The notes below the pieces were generated by a model. It saw only the letters and a list, made by a program, of their open reading frames with translations. It searched no databases and was not told the origin of the DNA. This document shows, in pieces, positions 7,629 to 15,478 of a stretch of 64,000 nt of DNA. The DNA comes from Propionicimonas sp020161015 (lineage in GTDB: Bacteria > Actinomycetota > Actinomycetes > Propionibacteriales > Propionibacteriaceae): the NCBI RefSeq assembly GCF_964266745.1, contig NZ_CAXWGX010000004.1:94198-158197 (forward strand), read 5' to 3'. The translations under genes were made by a program, and so were the position numbers. Every line of letters begins with the position of its first letter. The stretch's first letter is position 1.

Positions 7629-8882
7629 TCACTTCGTGCGGACGGGCTGGCCGTCGGCCAGGGCGGACGCCCCTGTGGTGACCACCCGGTCGCCCGCGTC
7701 CAGCCCGGTGAGCACCTGGGTGAGGGTGTCGGTGGACGCGCCGATCGTCACCGTCCGCGCGTGGGCGACGTCGTCGGGCCCGAGGACCATCACCGTGTGG
7801 GCCGAGCCCTGGCTCAGCACGGCCTCCACCGGCACGGTGAGGGCGTCGGGGATCGACTGCACCGCGATGTCCGCCGCGCCGCTCATGCCCTGGAACAGCC
7901 GGGACTGCCCCGCCTCGAACCGCACCCGGACGCCGAAGGCGATGCTGCCGGTGCTGGTGGTCTCCGGGCTGGCCTGCACCCGCGCGACCGTCCCGGTGAA
8001 GGGGTCCGGGAAGGCGTCGAGGGTGACCGTGGCCGCCTGGCCGACCGCGACGCCGGCGATGTCGGTCTCGTTCACCGACGCCCGGAACTCCATCCGGGTG
8101 GGGTCGACGACGGTGAACACGGGCACGCCCGGCGTCGCGCCCGACCCCTTCTCGACGGTGCCGTGGACGGTGACGATCCCGTCGAACGGCGCGGTCAGCG
8201 CGGCGGCGGCGAGGTTCTTCTCCGCCTGCCGCAGCGCGCTGGCGGAGGCGCGCACGGCCTCGGACGCGGCGCTGCGCGCCAGCGCGACCCGTCCCGCGGT
8301 CGACAGCCGGCCCAGCCCCGCCCGGGCGGACTGGAGGGCGGCGTTCGCCGTGCTCCGCGCGGTCTTCAGGGTGCGCAGGGTGGGCAGCATGGCGTGCTGC
8401 TCCTCCGCGGTCGCGTCGTCGTAGTCGGCGCGGAACGACGCGTAGTTCTTGTTCGCGGTCGACACCTGCGAGCGTGCGGCCGACAGCGCGGCGGTCGCCG
8501 CGGAGCGGTCGATGGCGCTCGGCACCCCGTTGGCCACCGCCTCGCCCTGGGCCCTGGCCGCGGCGTGTGCCGCCCGCGCCTGGGCCACGGCGAGCTTGAG
8601 CGGGCCGGTCGCCATCACGGCGAGGGTCTGCCCGGAGGCGACGGTATCGCCGTCGTGCACCTTCACCGAGCCGAGCGTGCCGGCGACCGGCGGGTAGACG
8701 CCGGCGGAGTGGGCGGCGACCAGCGAGCCGGACGCGCTGACCGTGACCGTCAGCGGCGCGACCTGCGCGGTCGCCACGCCGACCAGCGGCCGGCTGTTCG
8801 CCGCGGAGTAGGCGTAGCCGCCGCCGAGGGCCAGCACCACCGCCGCCGCGATCCCGGTGGCAACCATGGTCTTGCGCTTCAT
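7629..8882 (-). CDS. Efflux adaptor subunit (membrane-fusion protein, HlyD/MacA-like)
   Basis: The 417-residue protein starts at an ATG whose first base is the last base of the upstream tetR stop (TGATG). One N-terminal membrane anchor (MVATGIAAAVVLALGGGYAY) is followed by a lipoyl/barrel-sandwich half (VYPPVAGTLGSVKVHDGDTV), an alpha-helical hairpin (about residues 110-215), the returning lipoyl half (PFDGIVTVHGTVEKGSGATP) and beta-barrel domains. This is the membrane-fusion protein layout. In monoderm actinobacteria such adaptors pair with FtsX permeases on the outer face of the membrane. It is co-transcribed with its ATPase and permease. Confidence 0.88.
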   Translation of the reverse strand: MKRKTMVATGIAAAVVLALGGGYAYSAANSRPLVGVATAQVAPLTVTVSASGSLVAAHSAGVYPPVAGTLGSVKVHDGDTVASGQTLAVMATGPLKLAVAQARAAHAAARAQGEAVANGVPSAIDRSAATAALSAARSQVSTANKNYASFRADYDDATAEEQHAMLPTLRTLKTARSTANAALQSARAGLGRLSTAGRVALARSAASEAVRASASALRQAEKNLAAAALTAPFDGIVTVHGTVEKGSGATPGVPVFTVVDPTRMEFRASVNETDIAGVAVGQAATVTLDAFPDPFTGTVARVQASPETTSTGSIAFGVRVRFEAGQSRLFQGMSGAADIAVQSIPDALTVPVEAVLSQGSAHTVMVLGPDDVAHARTVTIGASTDTLTQVLTGLDAGDRVVTTGASALADGQPVRTK

Positions 8883-9643
8883 CACTGCTTCCTGTCGACG
8901 AGGGTGTAGAGCTGTCGGGTCAGTTCGACGAGCTGGGGGCCTGCGGGGACGACGAACGTCCCGTCGGGCAGGCCGAGGATCCGCTCCTGCGCCTGGTAGA
9001 TGGCCACGGCGCCGGCGAGCATCACCTCGGCGAACGTGTCGGCGTCCGGCGCCGCGAAGGCGCGCAGCGAGAGCTGCTCGGGCGCGTCGAACCACAGCAG
9101 CAGGACGAGGTCGGTCGCCGTCCCGACGTCGGCCACCGACATCGAGCCGTCCGCGGCTCCGTCCGCGATCACCGGCAGCAGCACCTGGCGGGCGCGCTCG
9201 CGCCAGGCCTGCATCAGCCGGTGACGCAGGGGGAGGTTCTCCGGACGGTAGAGGAAGCCGGCGTACCCGACATCCGCCTGCGACATCTTGTACGCGGCGG
9301 CGGCTCCCATGAGGGCGCGAAGGCGGTCGGTGCCCGATCCCTCCGTGTCGTTGGCCGCGGCAGAGAGCAGGTCGAACAGGGCGTCCCCGAAGCGGTGGAC
9401 GAGCTGCTCCAGCAGGTCGTCCTTGGAGGAGAAGTAGTGGTAGAAGGTGCCTTTCGCCACGCCGGCCACCCGGGTGAGCTGGTCGACGCTCATGGCGTCG
9501 AAGCCCTCGCTGCGGCACAGCGAGAACGCGAGGTCGAGCAGTTCCTCGCGCCGCACGGCCGGGTCCTTCGTGACCCGGCGCCGGGACGCAGTGCGGGTCG
9601 TCACCCCCCCGCGCCCTGCACCCTCGCGGTGACTTCCAGCCAT
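8882..9643 (-). CDS. TetR-family repressor of the export operon
   Basis: The 253-residue protein has an N-terminal basic stretch and then a TetR helix-turn-helix (SVDQLTRVAGVAKGTFYHYF, followed by SSKDDLLEQLV), with a long helical C-terminal domain. A clear AGGAG site precedes the ATG at 9643. It is the first gene of the adaptor-ATPase-permease operon and its stop overlaps the adaptor start. A textbook TetR palindrome sits 17 bases upstream. It should repress the pump until an exported compound binds, as for AcrR/QacR relatives. Confidence 0.85.
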   Translation of the reverse strand: MAGSHREGAGRGGVTTRTASRRRVTKDPAVRREELLDLAFSLCRSEGFDAMSVDQLTRVAGVAKGTFYHYFSSKDDLLEQLVHRFGDALFDLLSAAANDTEGSGTDRLRALMGAAAAYKMSQADVGYAGFLYRPENLPLRHRLMQAWRERARQVLLPVIADGAADGSMSVADVGTATDLVLLLWFDAPEQLSLRAFAAPDADTFAEVMLAGAVAIYQAQERILGLPDGTFVVPAGPQLVELTRQLYTLVDRKQ

Positions 9644-9659
9644 GCTTTCTCCTCTTACC

Positions 9660-9674
9660 GACCGACCGTCGGTC
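9660..9674. promoter_or_regulatory. TetR operator of the export operon
   Basis: GACCGAC-c-GTCGGTC is a near-perfect palindrome with 7-bp arms, embedded in an ACCGAC tandem (9657-9662 and 9661-9666). Such CGGTCGGT-type sites are common for TetR repressors that bind immediately upstream of their own gene. Confidence 0.65.
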
Positions 9675-9716
9675 AGTCTACTCCGTCACAGGGGCGGGAG
9701 GAACAAACGGGCGTGT

Positions 9717-10367
9717 TCAGGCGCGCAGGATCGCGACCAGGTCCGGCGCCGGACGGTGGGCCGCAGGGGCGGCCTGCTCCCAGCCCGGGTAGCCGTCGAG
9801 CCAGGAGAGCACGGAACGCGCGATGTCCCGGTGGGGATCCTCCAGCCCGTCGACGACCGGGCGCCACGCCCGTGCCATCGCGTGCACATGGTCGCCGGCC
9901 GCCCAGCCTGCGGCGAGGCCCGGGTGGGGCAGCAGCGGGATCCCGAGGTCGTTGCGCAGGAGGTGGCGCAGGCCCAGACGGGCCGGCACCTCGGAGCGCA
10001 CGAGGTCGAAGTCGAAATCGTTGAGCCGTGCCTCGCTGAGCTCCTGGCCGAGCGACCCCCACGACAGCGCGTCCAGCCACGTCTCGAACAGCACCCAGCA
10101 GGCGGTCAGCCGGTGCGGCGGCACGTAGCGCCCGGCGAGCAGCGTGTCGACGTCCGAGCCGGACGGCACGCCCGGGCGCACCACGGGCGCGTCGGGCTGG
10201 CGGCGGAAGACCGGCCCGAGCCGCGCGAGCAGGCCCGGCGAGGCCGGGGTGTCCTGGGCGAACCGCCCGGCGGCGATCCCGCGGAGCGTGCCGGCCATCT
10301 GCTCCGGCGCCCCGAAGATCTCCCGCACCTCATCGATCGCGATCGCGTAGAGCCGCACCGATCCCAT
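9717..10367 (-). CDS. Uncharacterised actinobacterial protein
   Basis: This is a 216-residue soluble protein beginning MGSVRLYAIAIDEVREIFGA, with no signal peptide or membrane segment. It is rich in Trp and Leu (LTACWVLFETWLDALSWGSL). I recognise the pattern only as a conserved hypothetical family of high-GC actinobacteria, probably one of the DUF families with an N-terminal 'Y..DV..I..LFG' helix. It is transcribed alone and diverges from the small membrane-protein gene at 10404. I cannot assign a function. Confidence 0.6.
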   Translation of the reverse strand: MGSVRLYAIAIDEVREIFGAPEQMAGTLRGIAAGRFAQDTPASPGLLARLGPVFRRQPDAPVVRPGVPSGSDVDTLLAGRYVPPHRLTACWVLFETWLDALSWGSLGQELSEARLNDFDFDLVRSEVPARLGLRHLLRNDLGIPLLPHPGLAAGWAAGDHVHAMARAWRPVVDGLEDPHRDIARSVLSWLDGYPGWEQAAPAAHRPAPDLVAILRA

Positions 10368-10403
10368 GCGACAACGCTAATCGCCCCACGTACATTTGGG
10401 GCT

Positions 10404-10499
10404 GTGAACCCCAGATCCCGCCGCCTCGTCGTGACCGGGGTCCTGGTGCTGCTGCTCATCCTCGTGGTGGTGGGCAGCGCCCTCGGGCTCGGCAGGTAG
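10404..10499 (+). CDS. 31-residue single-pass membrane protein
   Basis: A GTG at 10404 opens a 31-codon frame: a short basic N terminus (NPRSRRL), one strongly hydrophobic helix (VVTGVLVLLLILVVVGSAL) and a GLGR end. TACATT at 10391-10396 would place the transcription start close to the GTG, so the mRNA may be leaderless. Tiny positive-inside single-helix proteins of this kind accompany transporters in actinobacteria. The next gene also encodes a membrane protein, starting 10 bases later. Confidence 0.5.
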   Translation: MNPRSRRLVVTGVLVLLLILVVVGSALGLGR

Positions 10500-10509
10500 G
10501 CTCCCGGCC

Positions 10510-10812
10510 ATGATCGTGGCTCTCCGCCGTGCGCTGGCTGCGCTGGCCCTGGGCGTCGCCCTGTCCGTCGGCGCCGCGGGTGCCGCGCAGGCCGAGACGC
10601 CGACACCCACTCCGGCCGCGACGGCCACGACCTCCGTCCCCGCCTCGCCGACGGCGAGCGGCCAGGCGACGAGCGAGGTCACCGCGGACGAGGGGTCGGT
10701 CGCCGACACCCCCGACCTGGCCCCGGACTCCTCCCGGCAGCTGTACGCGCTGGGTGCTGCCGGCCTGCTGGCGCTGGCGATGGCGGCCGTCGTCCTGCTG
10801 CGTCGGCGCTGA
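10510..10812 (+). CDS. Small surface protein with signal peptide, Thr/Pro linker and C-terminal anchor
   Basis: The 100-residue protein has a signal peptide (ALRRALAALALGVALSVGAA, cut near AQA-ET), a Thr/Pro/Ala-rich exported linker of about 45 residues and a C-terminal hydrophobic helix ending in RRR. The layout resembles a sortase substrate without a recognisable LPxTG, so the C-terminal helix probably serves as a simple membrane anchor. It follows the 31-residue protein gene by 10 bases. No enzymatic domain is present; a cell-envelope structural role is a guess. Confidence 0.6.
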   Translation: MIVALRRALAALALGVALSVGAAGAAQAETPTPTPAATATTSVPASPTASGQATSEVTADEGSVADTPDLAPDSSRQLYALGAAGLLALAMAAVVLLRRR

Positions 10813-10815
10813 GCC

Positions 10816-11466
10816 TCACGCGAGCTCGTTGAGCTCGATCACCACCCGGCGGAACACGTCCGGGAAGCCCGCCAGGACGCCCGCGTTCGGGTCCGGCACG
10901 GCGAACACGCCGACCTGCGGCAGGCCCGCCCCGCGCAGCCGCTCCAGCACGGGCTCGGCGAGGACGGCCTGGACGGCAGCACTGTCCCCGCCGGTCACCA
11001 GGGCCTCGAGGCTGTCCACGCGCGGCAGGAGGACCTCCGCGGCGTCGGCGGCCGCGGCCCCGAAGGCGCGTCCGGCCTGGTTGGCGCGCCGCCGGGCGTA
11101 GCGCTGCTGGGACCAGCCGCCGGCCTTCGTCCGTCCCTGCACGTAGTGGCTGCCATGGCGGCCGGCGAGGAGTTCCGCACCGTCGAACACCCCCACGGCG
11201 TGGGCCTTGCGGCGCACGATCAGCGCGCCCACCAGCCGGGGACGGGTGGCCGACGCCACCAGCGCGGCGAGGGGCTCCGCGTCGGAGGGCAACGGGCCCC
11301 ACGCCAGCCGGACGCGCGCGCGTGCGCCGTCGGGGGCCTCGAGGTCGACGAACCCGGCCGAGGCGCGCACAGCGGGCCGGCCGTGGCGGGCCGCGAACCC
11401 GTCCACCCAGCCGGCCAGGCGTTCGGGCGCCACGTTGACCATTCTCGGTACCGGCTGCTCGGGCAT
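10816..11466 (-). CDS. Actinobacterial Vms1-like release factor 1 (acVLRF1), peptidyl-tRNA hydrolase
   Basis: The 216-residue protein carries the VLRF1 hallmark GRTKAGGWSQQRYARRRANQ, where the conserved Gln is thought to act like the GGQ glutamine of release factors. The acVLRF1 family is proposed to release nascent chains from obstructed large ribosomal subunits, analogous to Vms1/ANKZF1. An N-terminal domain with VVRRKAHAVGVFDG precedes the loop. The start is taken at 11466; an in-frame ATG eight codons later (MVNVAPERL) is also possible. It diverges from the dtxR-like gene, with overlapping promoters. Confidence 0.75.
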   Translation of the reverse strand: MPEQPVPRMVNVAPERLAGWVDGFAARHGRPAVRASAGFVDLEAPDGARARVRLAWGPLPSDAEPLAALVASATRPRLVGALIVRRKAHAVGVFDGAELLAGRHGSHYVQGRTKAGGWSQQRYARRRANQAGRAFGAAAADAAEVLLPRVDSLEALVTGGDSAAVQAVLAEPVLERLRGAGLPQVGVFAVPDPNAGVLAGFPDVFRRVVIELNELA

Positions 11467-11504
11467 GGCTATAGTCTGGCAAGCGGATCGCAGGGAGGAG
11501 GGGT

Positions 11505-12194
11505 ATGAGCGACCTCATCGACACCACGGAGATGTACCTGCGGACCATCTACGAGCTGGGCGAGGAAGGGATCCCGCCGCTGCGCGCCCGCATCGCGGAG
11601 CGCCTCAAGCAGAGCGGGCCGACCGTGTCCCAGACCGTCGCCCGCATGGAGCGCGACGGCCTGGTCAGCGTCCATCCCGACCGGCACCTGGTGCTCAGCC
11701 CCAAGGGGCTGGAGCTCGCGACCCGGGTGATGCGCAGGCATCGCCTGGCGGAACGGCTGCTGATCGACGTGATCGGCCTGGAGTGGCCGCTGGTGCACGA
11801 GGAGGCGTGCCGCTGGGAGCACGTGATCTCGACCGACGTCGAGCGTCGGCTGGTCAGCATCCTCGACCACCCGGTGCGGTCGCCGTACGGCAACCCGATC
11901 CCCGCGCTGGAGGAACTCGGGGTGGAGCCCGCCTCCGAGACGTTCCTGGACGGCGCGGAACTGCTCTCCCTGCGCCTGGCGGACGGCGAGCCGCACCAGG
12001 TCGTCGTGCGCCGCATGAGCGAGGCGATCCAGAACGATCCCACCCTGCTGGCCGCGATCCAGGCCGCCGGCGCCCTGCCCGGCGTGCCCGTCCGTGCGGT
12101 GCTGGTGGGGCACCGGCTGGTGCTCGGTGACGGCGACGCCGAGGCCGTCCTGCCGACCGTCGTGGCCGAGCACATCTTCGTCGCCGACGACTGA
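11505..12194 (+). CDS. DtxR/IdeR-type metal-dependent regulator
   Basis: This 229-residue protein has the DtxR architecture: N-terminal winged helix (MYLRTIYELGEEG, then AERLKQSGPTVSQTVARMER), a dimerisation/metal domain with HRLAERLLIDVIGLEWPLVH and EACRWEHVIS supplying the His, Glu and Cys ligands, and a C-terminal SH3-like domain. The Cys-x2-Glu-His arrangement matches iron-sensing DtxR/IdeR more closely than MntR. When loaded with Fe(II) it should repress iron uptake genes. TATAGT at 11470-11475 and a strong GGGAGGAGGGG ribosome site precede the ATG. The divergent partner is acVLRF1. Confidence 0.88.
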   Translation: MSDLIDTTEMYLRTIYELGEEGIPPLRARIAERLKQSGPTVSQTVARMERDGLVSVHPDRHLVLSPKGLELATRVMRRHRLAERLLIDVIGLEWPLVHEEACRWEHVISTDVERRLVSILDHPVRSPYGNPIPALEELGVEPASETFLDGAELLSLRLADGEPHQVVVRRMSEAIQNDPTLLAAIQAAGALPGVPVRAVLVGHRLVLGDGDAEAVLPTVVAEHIFVADD

Positions 12195-12270
12195 GCCGGC
12201 CGCCGCCGGGGGAATACCCGCGGGGCCGGAAGGCGTTGTGGCGGAGTACCCGATCTTAAGGAAATCGAGA

Positions 12271-12636
12271 ATGGCAACCATCGCTGTCACCGAGGCCGAT
12301 TTCGGTGAGACCATCAAGGACAACGGCATCGTCTTCGTGGACTTCTGGGCCGCGTGGTGCGGGCCGTGCCGGATGTTCGGGCCCGTGTTCGAGTCCGTCT
12401 CCGAGGCCAACCCGGACGCCGTGTTCGCGAAGGTCGACACCGACGCGGAGCGCGGACTGGCCTCCGGCCTGGGCATCTCCTCGATCCCCACGCTGATGGC
12501 CTTCCGCGACGGCTACCTCGTCTACCGTGAGGCCGGCGCCCTCAACAAGAACCAGTTCAGCCAGCTCGTCGAGCAGGTCAAGGGACTGGACATGGAGGCC
12601 CTGAAGGCCGAGGCGGAGGCCGCCCGGAAGGGCTGA
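12271..12636 (+). CDS. trxA: Thioredoxin
   Basis: The ATG at 12271 is preceded by AAGGA and opens a 121-residue thioredoxin with FWAAWCGPCRMFGPV as active site and SIPTLMAF carrying the cis-proline. The C terminus has a longer acidic/Ala-rich tail (MEALKAEAEAARKG) than E. coli TrxA. It should reduce cytosolic protein disulfides together with a thioredoxin reductase not seen here. It follows the dtxR-like gene by 76 bases and may share its transcript. An upstream in-frame extension exists but lacks thioredoxin similarity and a ribosome site. Confidence 0.92.
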   Translation: MATIAVTEADFGETIKDNGIVFVDFWAAWCGPCRMFGPVFESVSEANPDAVFAKVDTDAERGLASGLGISSIPTLMAFRDGYLVYREAGALNKNQFSQLVEQVKGLDMEALKAEAEAARKG

Positions 12637-12652
12637 GACACGCCGTAGTTCT

Positions 12653-12672
12653 TGTCACCCGTTGGGGTGACA
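12653..12672 (+). terminator. Hairpin after trxA
   Basis: TGTCACCC-gttg-GGGTGACA is a perfect 8-bp stem with a 4-base loop, 16 bases after the trxA stop. It has no T-tract, and its right arm supplies the -35 box (GTGACA) of the next promoter, so termination and initiation elements are interlocked. Confidence 0.45.
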
Positions 12673-12695
12673 CCACCCGTGGCCCGACCTATACT
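12667..12695 (+). promoter_or_regulatory. Strong sigma-70-type promoter of the kinase-phosphorylase leader
   Basis: GTGACA (12667-12672) and TATACT (12690-12695), separated by 17 bp, match TTGACA/TATAAT at five positions each. This is the best promoter in the window. Transcription should start at about 12702, just at the foot of the next hairpin, leaving a leader of roughly 158 bases. Confidence 0.7.
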
Positions 12696-12702
12696 CGACT
12701 CA

Positions 12703-12733
12703 GGTTCCTGCCCCATCCCCCCGGGCAGGAACC
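12703..12733 (+). ncRNA. Leader hairpin with C-rich loop (candidate attenuator or small RNA)
   Basis: A perfect 11-bp stem, GGTTCCTGCCC / GGGCAGGAACC, closes a 9-base loop (CATCCCCCC) and is followed by ACTTTCTTGT. It begins at the predicted transcription start. The T-containing tail allows premature termination, giving a short RNA of about 40 nt. A C-rich loop recalls 6C RNAs of actinobacteria, but the second C-loop hairpin of that family is missing. Bases 12742-12753 are nearly complementary to the downstream ribosome binding site (12849-12859), so the leader may switch between two folds. Confidence 0.5.
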
Positions 12734-12777
12734 ACTTTCTTGTGCACCTCCTCCGCGACGCTGGCCGCGCGACCTCC

Positions 12778-12798
12778 TGACCCCATACGATGAGGTCA
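12778..12798. promoter_or_regulatory. 21-bp palindrome in the leader of the fusion gene
   Basis: TGACCCCATACGATGAGGTCA is symmetric about base 12788 with eight of ten paired positions matching. It is 62 bases before the ATG and downstream of the promoter, where a bound repressor would act as a roadblock. The cognate regulator is unknown; size and symmetry fit a GntR-, LacI- or TetR-class dimer. Confidence 0.45.
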
Positions 12799-12859
12799 AA
12801 CGATTTAGCCGGGCACGTTTCGCTACGCTGCTGCTGGCGACAACTCGCGAGGAGTGCAC

Positions 12860-15457
12860 ATGGACGTGAGCTTCCCTGAGGTGGCCGACCTGGCCTCCGT
12901 CCCGACCGGTGACATGCCCGGTGACAAGGTGCAGATCGGCCCCGGCCACCTCGACAAGGCGCGGGCGGTCTTCCCCCGGCTGTGGCACCTGCTCGAACCG
13001 CTCCTCGCCGAGCCGCCGCATCGCGCGGTGGTCGCGGTGTGCGGCGGGTCCGGGGTCGGCAAGTCCGAGACCGGCTCCCTGCTCGCGTACGGCCTGAACG
13101 CGCTCGGCGTCGGCAGCTACGTCCTCTCCGGCGACAATTACCCGCGGCGGGTGCCCGCGGCGAACGACGCCGAACGGCTGCGCACCTTCCGGGTGGGCGC
13201 CGTCCAGGGGCTCGTGGCGCGCCACGCCTACACCGCCGGCGTGCGTGAGGAGCTCGCGGCCCTTCAGGCGGCGGGGACGGACGCCGACCCGGCGCTGGTC
13301 GCGGCCCACCCGTGGCTGGCGACCTACCAGCGTGCGGGACGCACGGCACTGGCCGGCTACCTGGGGACGTCGAACGAGATCGACTTCGACGAGCTCAACG
13401 GCATCCTCGCCGCGTTCCACTCCGGGGCGGACGAGCTCGTGCTCAAGCGCATGGGGCGCACCCCGGACCAGCTCTGGTACGACGCGGTGGACGTCAGCGG
13501 CGTGCGGGTCATCGTGGTGGAGTGGACCCACGGCAACAACCCGAACCTGCACGGCGTCGACATCCCGATCCTGCTGAACAGCACGCCCGAGGAGACCCTC
13601 GCGCACCGCAGGGCGCGCAGCCGTGACGGTGCGGTCGACAGCCCCTTCACCACGATGGTGCTCGGCATCGAACAGCAGCGGCTGCACGCGCAGGCTCCGC
13701 GCGCGGCGATCATCGTCTCCAAGTCCGGCGAGCTGCTCGACTACGACGGCTACCGCGCGGCGATGGGTGCCGACCTGCCCGGTGCCGGGCCGATGCTGAA
13801 CGTCTACCCCGACAGCATCGGCGGCACCCTGGCCGACCTGGTGACCTTCGTGCGCCGACCGGAACTCAAGGACGTCTTCAGCTCCGCCTACCTGCTGCCG
13901 AGCATCTTCAACACCGACCTCGACCGCGGCTTCTCGGTGATCGACTACGGGCTGTCCGAGGTGTACGCGACGCCGGCCGACCTCGAGGCGCTGGCGGAGG
14001 AGGGGCTCGGCTTCAAGTTCGACTTCATCCTCAACCACGCATCGGTGCTCTCGCCCCAGTTCCAGGACATCCTCGCCCGCGGCGAGCGGTCGGAGTACGC
14101 GAACTTCTTCATCGACTGGAACGCGTTCTGGGCCGGTCACGGCGAGCTGACGCCGGCGGGCTACGTGCAGCCCGATCCCGAGCTGATCAAGGACATGTTC
14201 TTCCGCAAGCCGGGGCTCCCCATCCTGATGGTGCGACTGCCGGACGGCAGGGAGAAGCCCTACTGGAACACCTTCTACCAGGAGGTGCGCTACACCGCGC
14301 CGGACACCCAGCAGCTGATGCGCGCCGCCGGGCTCCAGTACGGCCGGGCAGAGGTGCTCGCCCACCGGCTGGCCGAGGCCCTCGGCGCGGGCCGGCGTCC
14401 CACGGAGGCCGACTTCACCGGCTACGAGGCGGTGAAGGCCACGGTGGTCGACCTGGTGGAGTCGCAGCGGACCTACCTGGGCCAGATGGACCTGAACATC
14501 AACAGCCCGCTGGTGTGGGAGTTCTACGCCGACACCCTCGACCGGCTGGCCGGCTACGGCGCCAAGATCGTGCGGCTCGACGCCTTCGCGTACGCGCCCA
14601 AGGCGCCCGGGGAGAAGAACTTCCTCAACGACCCCGGCACGTGGGACCTGCTCGCGCGCGTGAAGGAGCTGGCCGACCGCCGCGACCTGTTGCTGCTGCC
14701 GGAGATCCACTCCACCTACGCCGAGGGCATCCACGAGCTGATCTCGTCCAAGGGGTTCCTGACCTACGACTTCTTCCTCCCGGGGCTGCTGATCGACGCG
14801 CTCGACCGCAGTGACGCGTCCACGCTCAAGCGGTGGATCGGGGAGCTGGTCGACAAGCGCATCCGGACGGTGAACATGCTCGGCTGTCACGACGGCATCC
14901 CGCTGCTCGACCTGAAGGGGCTGCTGGACGAGGAGCGGATCCAGGGCCTGATCGACACCATCGTCGGGCGCGGCGGGTACGTGAAGGACCTGCACGGCGC
15001 GAAGAACATGTACTACCAGGTGAACGCCACCTACTACAGCGCGCTGGGCGAGAGCGACGCGCGCCTCGTGCTGGCGCGGGCGATCCAGCTGTTCATGCCG
15101 GGCAAGCCGCAGGTCTGGTACCTCGACCTGTTCGCCGGCCGGAACAACCACGCGGCGGTCGAGAAGGCCGGCTCGGGTGGGCACAAGGAGATCAACCGGA
15201 CCAACCTGGGCATGGACGACGTCCTCGCGGGCCTGGAGCAGCCGGTCGTGCAACGGCAGCTGGAGCTGCTGCGCTTCCGCAACACCTTCGGCGCGTTCGG
15301 GTTCGACGCCGCCTGCGAGGTGGCGCAGACCTCGCCCGAGCGGCTGGTGGTCACCTGGCGCAAGGACGGGCTGTCGGCGACCCTGGACGCAGACCTCGCC
15401 GCGGAGACCTTCACGGTGACGGCGACCGGGGCGGACGGGGTGACCCGCACGATCTGA
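12860..15457 (+). CDS. Fusion of a uridine-kinase-like P-loop kinase with a GH13_18 sugar phosphorylase
   Basis: The protein is 865 residues from the ATG at 12860 (GAGGAG 5 bases upstream; a GTG at 12854 is an alternative). Residues about 1-320 form a P-loop kinase: GGSGVGKSE at about 61, SGDNYPRRVP as the substrate loop, and HRRARSRDG resembling the RRxxRD lid of uridine kinase/phosphoribulokinase. Residues about 335-865 are a complete GH13 enzyme of the sucrose-phosphorylase subfamily: region I FDFILNHAS, nucleophile Asp574 in IVRLDAFAYAPK, acid/base Glu615 in LLPEIHSTY, and Asp678 in GCHDGI. GH13_18 enzymes split alpha-glucosides such as sucrose or glucosylglycerate with phosphate to give glucose 1-phosphate. 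The kinase probably phosphorylates the sugar, the released acceptor or the product. The substrate pair is unknown. Confidence 0.82.
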   Translation: MDVSFPEVADLASVPTGDMPGDKVQIGPGHLDKARAVFPRLWHLLEPLLAEPPHRAVVAVCGGSGVGKSETGSLLAYGLNALGVGSYVLSGDNYPRRVPAANDAERLRTFRVGAVQGLVARHAYTAGVREELAALQAAGTDADPALVAAHPWLATYQRAGRTALAGYLGTSNEIDFDELNGILAAFHSGADELVLKRMGRTPDQLWYDAVDVSGVRVIVVEWTHGNNPNLHGVDIPILLNSTPEETLAHRRARSRDGAVDSPFTTMVLGIEQQRLHAQAPRAAIIVSKSGELLDYDGYRAAMGADLPGAGPMLNVYPDSIGGTLADLVTFVRRPELKDVFSSAYLLPSIFNTDLDRGFSVIDYGLSEVYATPADLEALAEEGLGFKFDFILNHASVLSPQFQDILARGERSEYANFFIDWNAFWAGHGELTPAGYVQPDPELIKDMFFRKPGLPILMVRLPDGREKPYWNTFYQEVRYTAPDTQQLMRAAGLQYGRAEVLAHRLAEALGAGRRPTEADFTGYEAVKATVVDLVESQRTYLGQMDLNINSPLVWEFYADTLDRLAGYGAKIVRLDAFAYAPKAPGEKNFLNDPGTWDLLARVKELADRRDLLLLPEIHSTYAEGIHELISSKGFLTYDFFLPGLLIDALDRSDASTLKRWIGELVDKRIRTVNMLGCHDGIPLLDLKGLLDEERIQGLIDTIVGRGGYVKDLHGAKNMYYQVNATYYSALGESDARLVLARAIQLFMPGKPQVWYLDLFAGRNNHAAVEKAGSGGHKEINRTNLGMDDVLAGLEQPVVQRQLELLRFRNTFGAFGFDAACEVAQTSPERLVVTWRKDGLSATLDADLAAETFTVTATGADGVTRTI

Positions 15458-15478
15458 GCCGGCTGGGCCGGCGCACGG

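Noticed and set aside
12703..12733. Identification as a 6C small RNA
   Set aside because: Only one hairpin with a C-rich loop is present; the 6C family has two, so I kept it as an unassigned leader hairpin.
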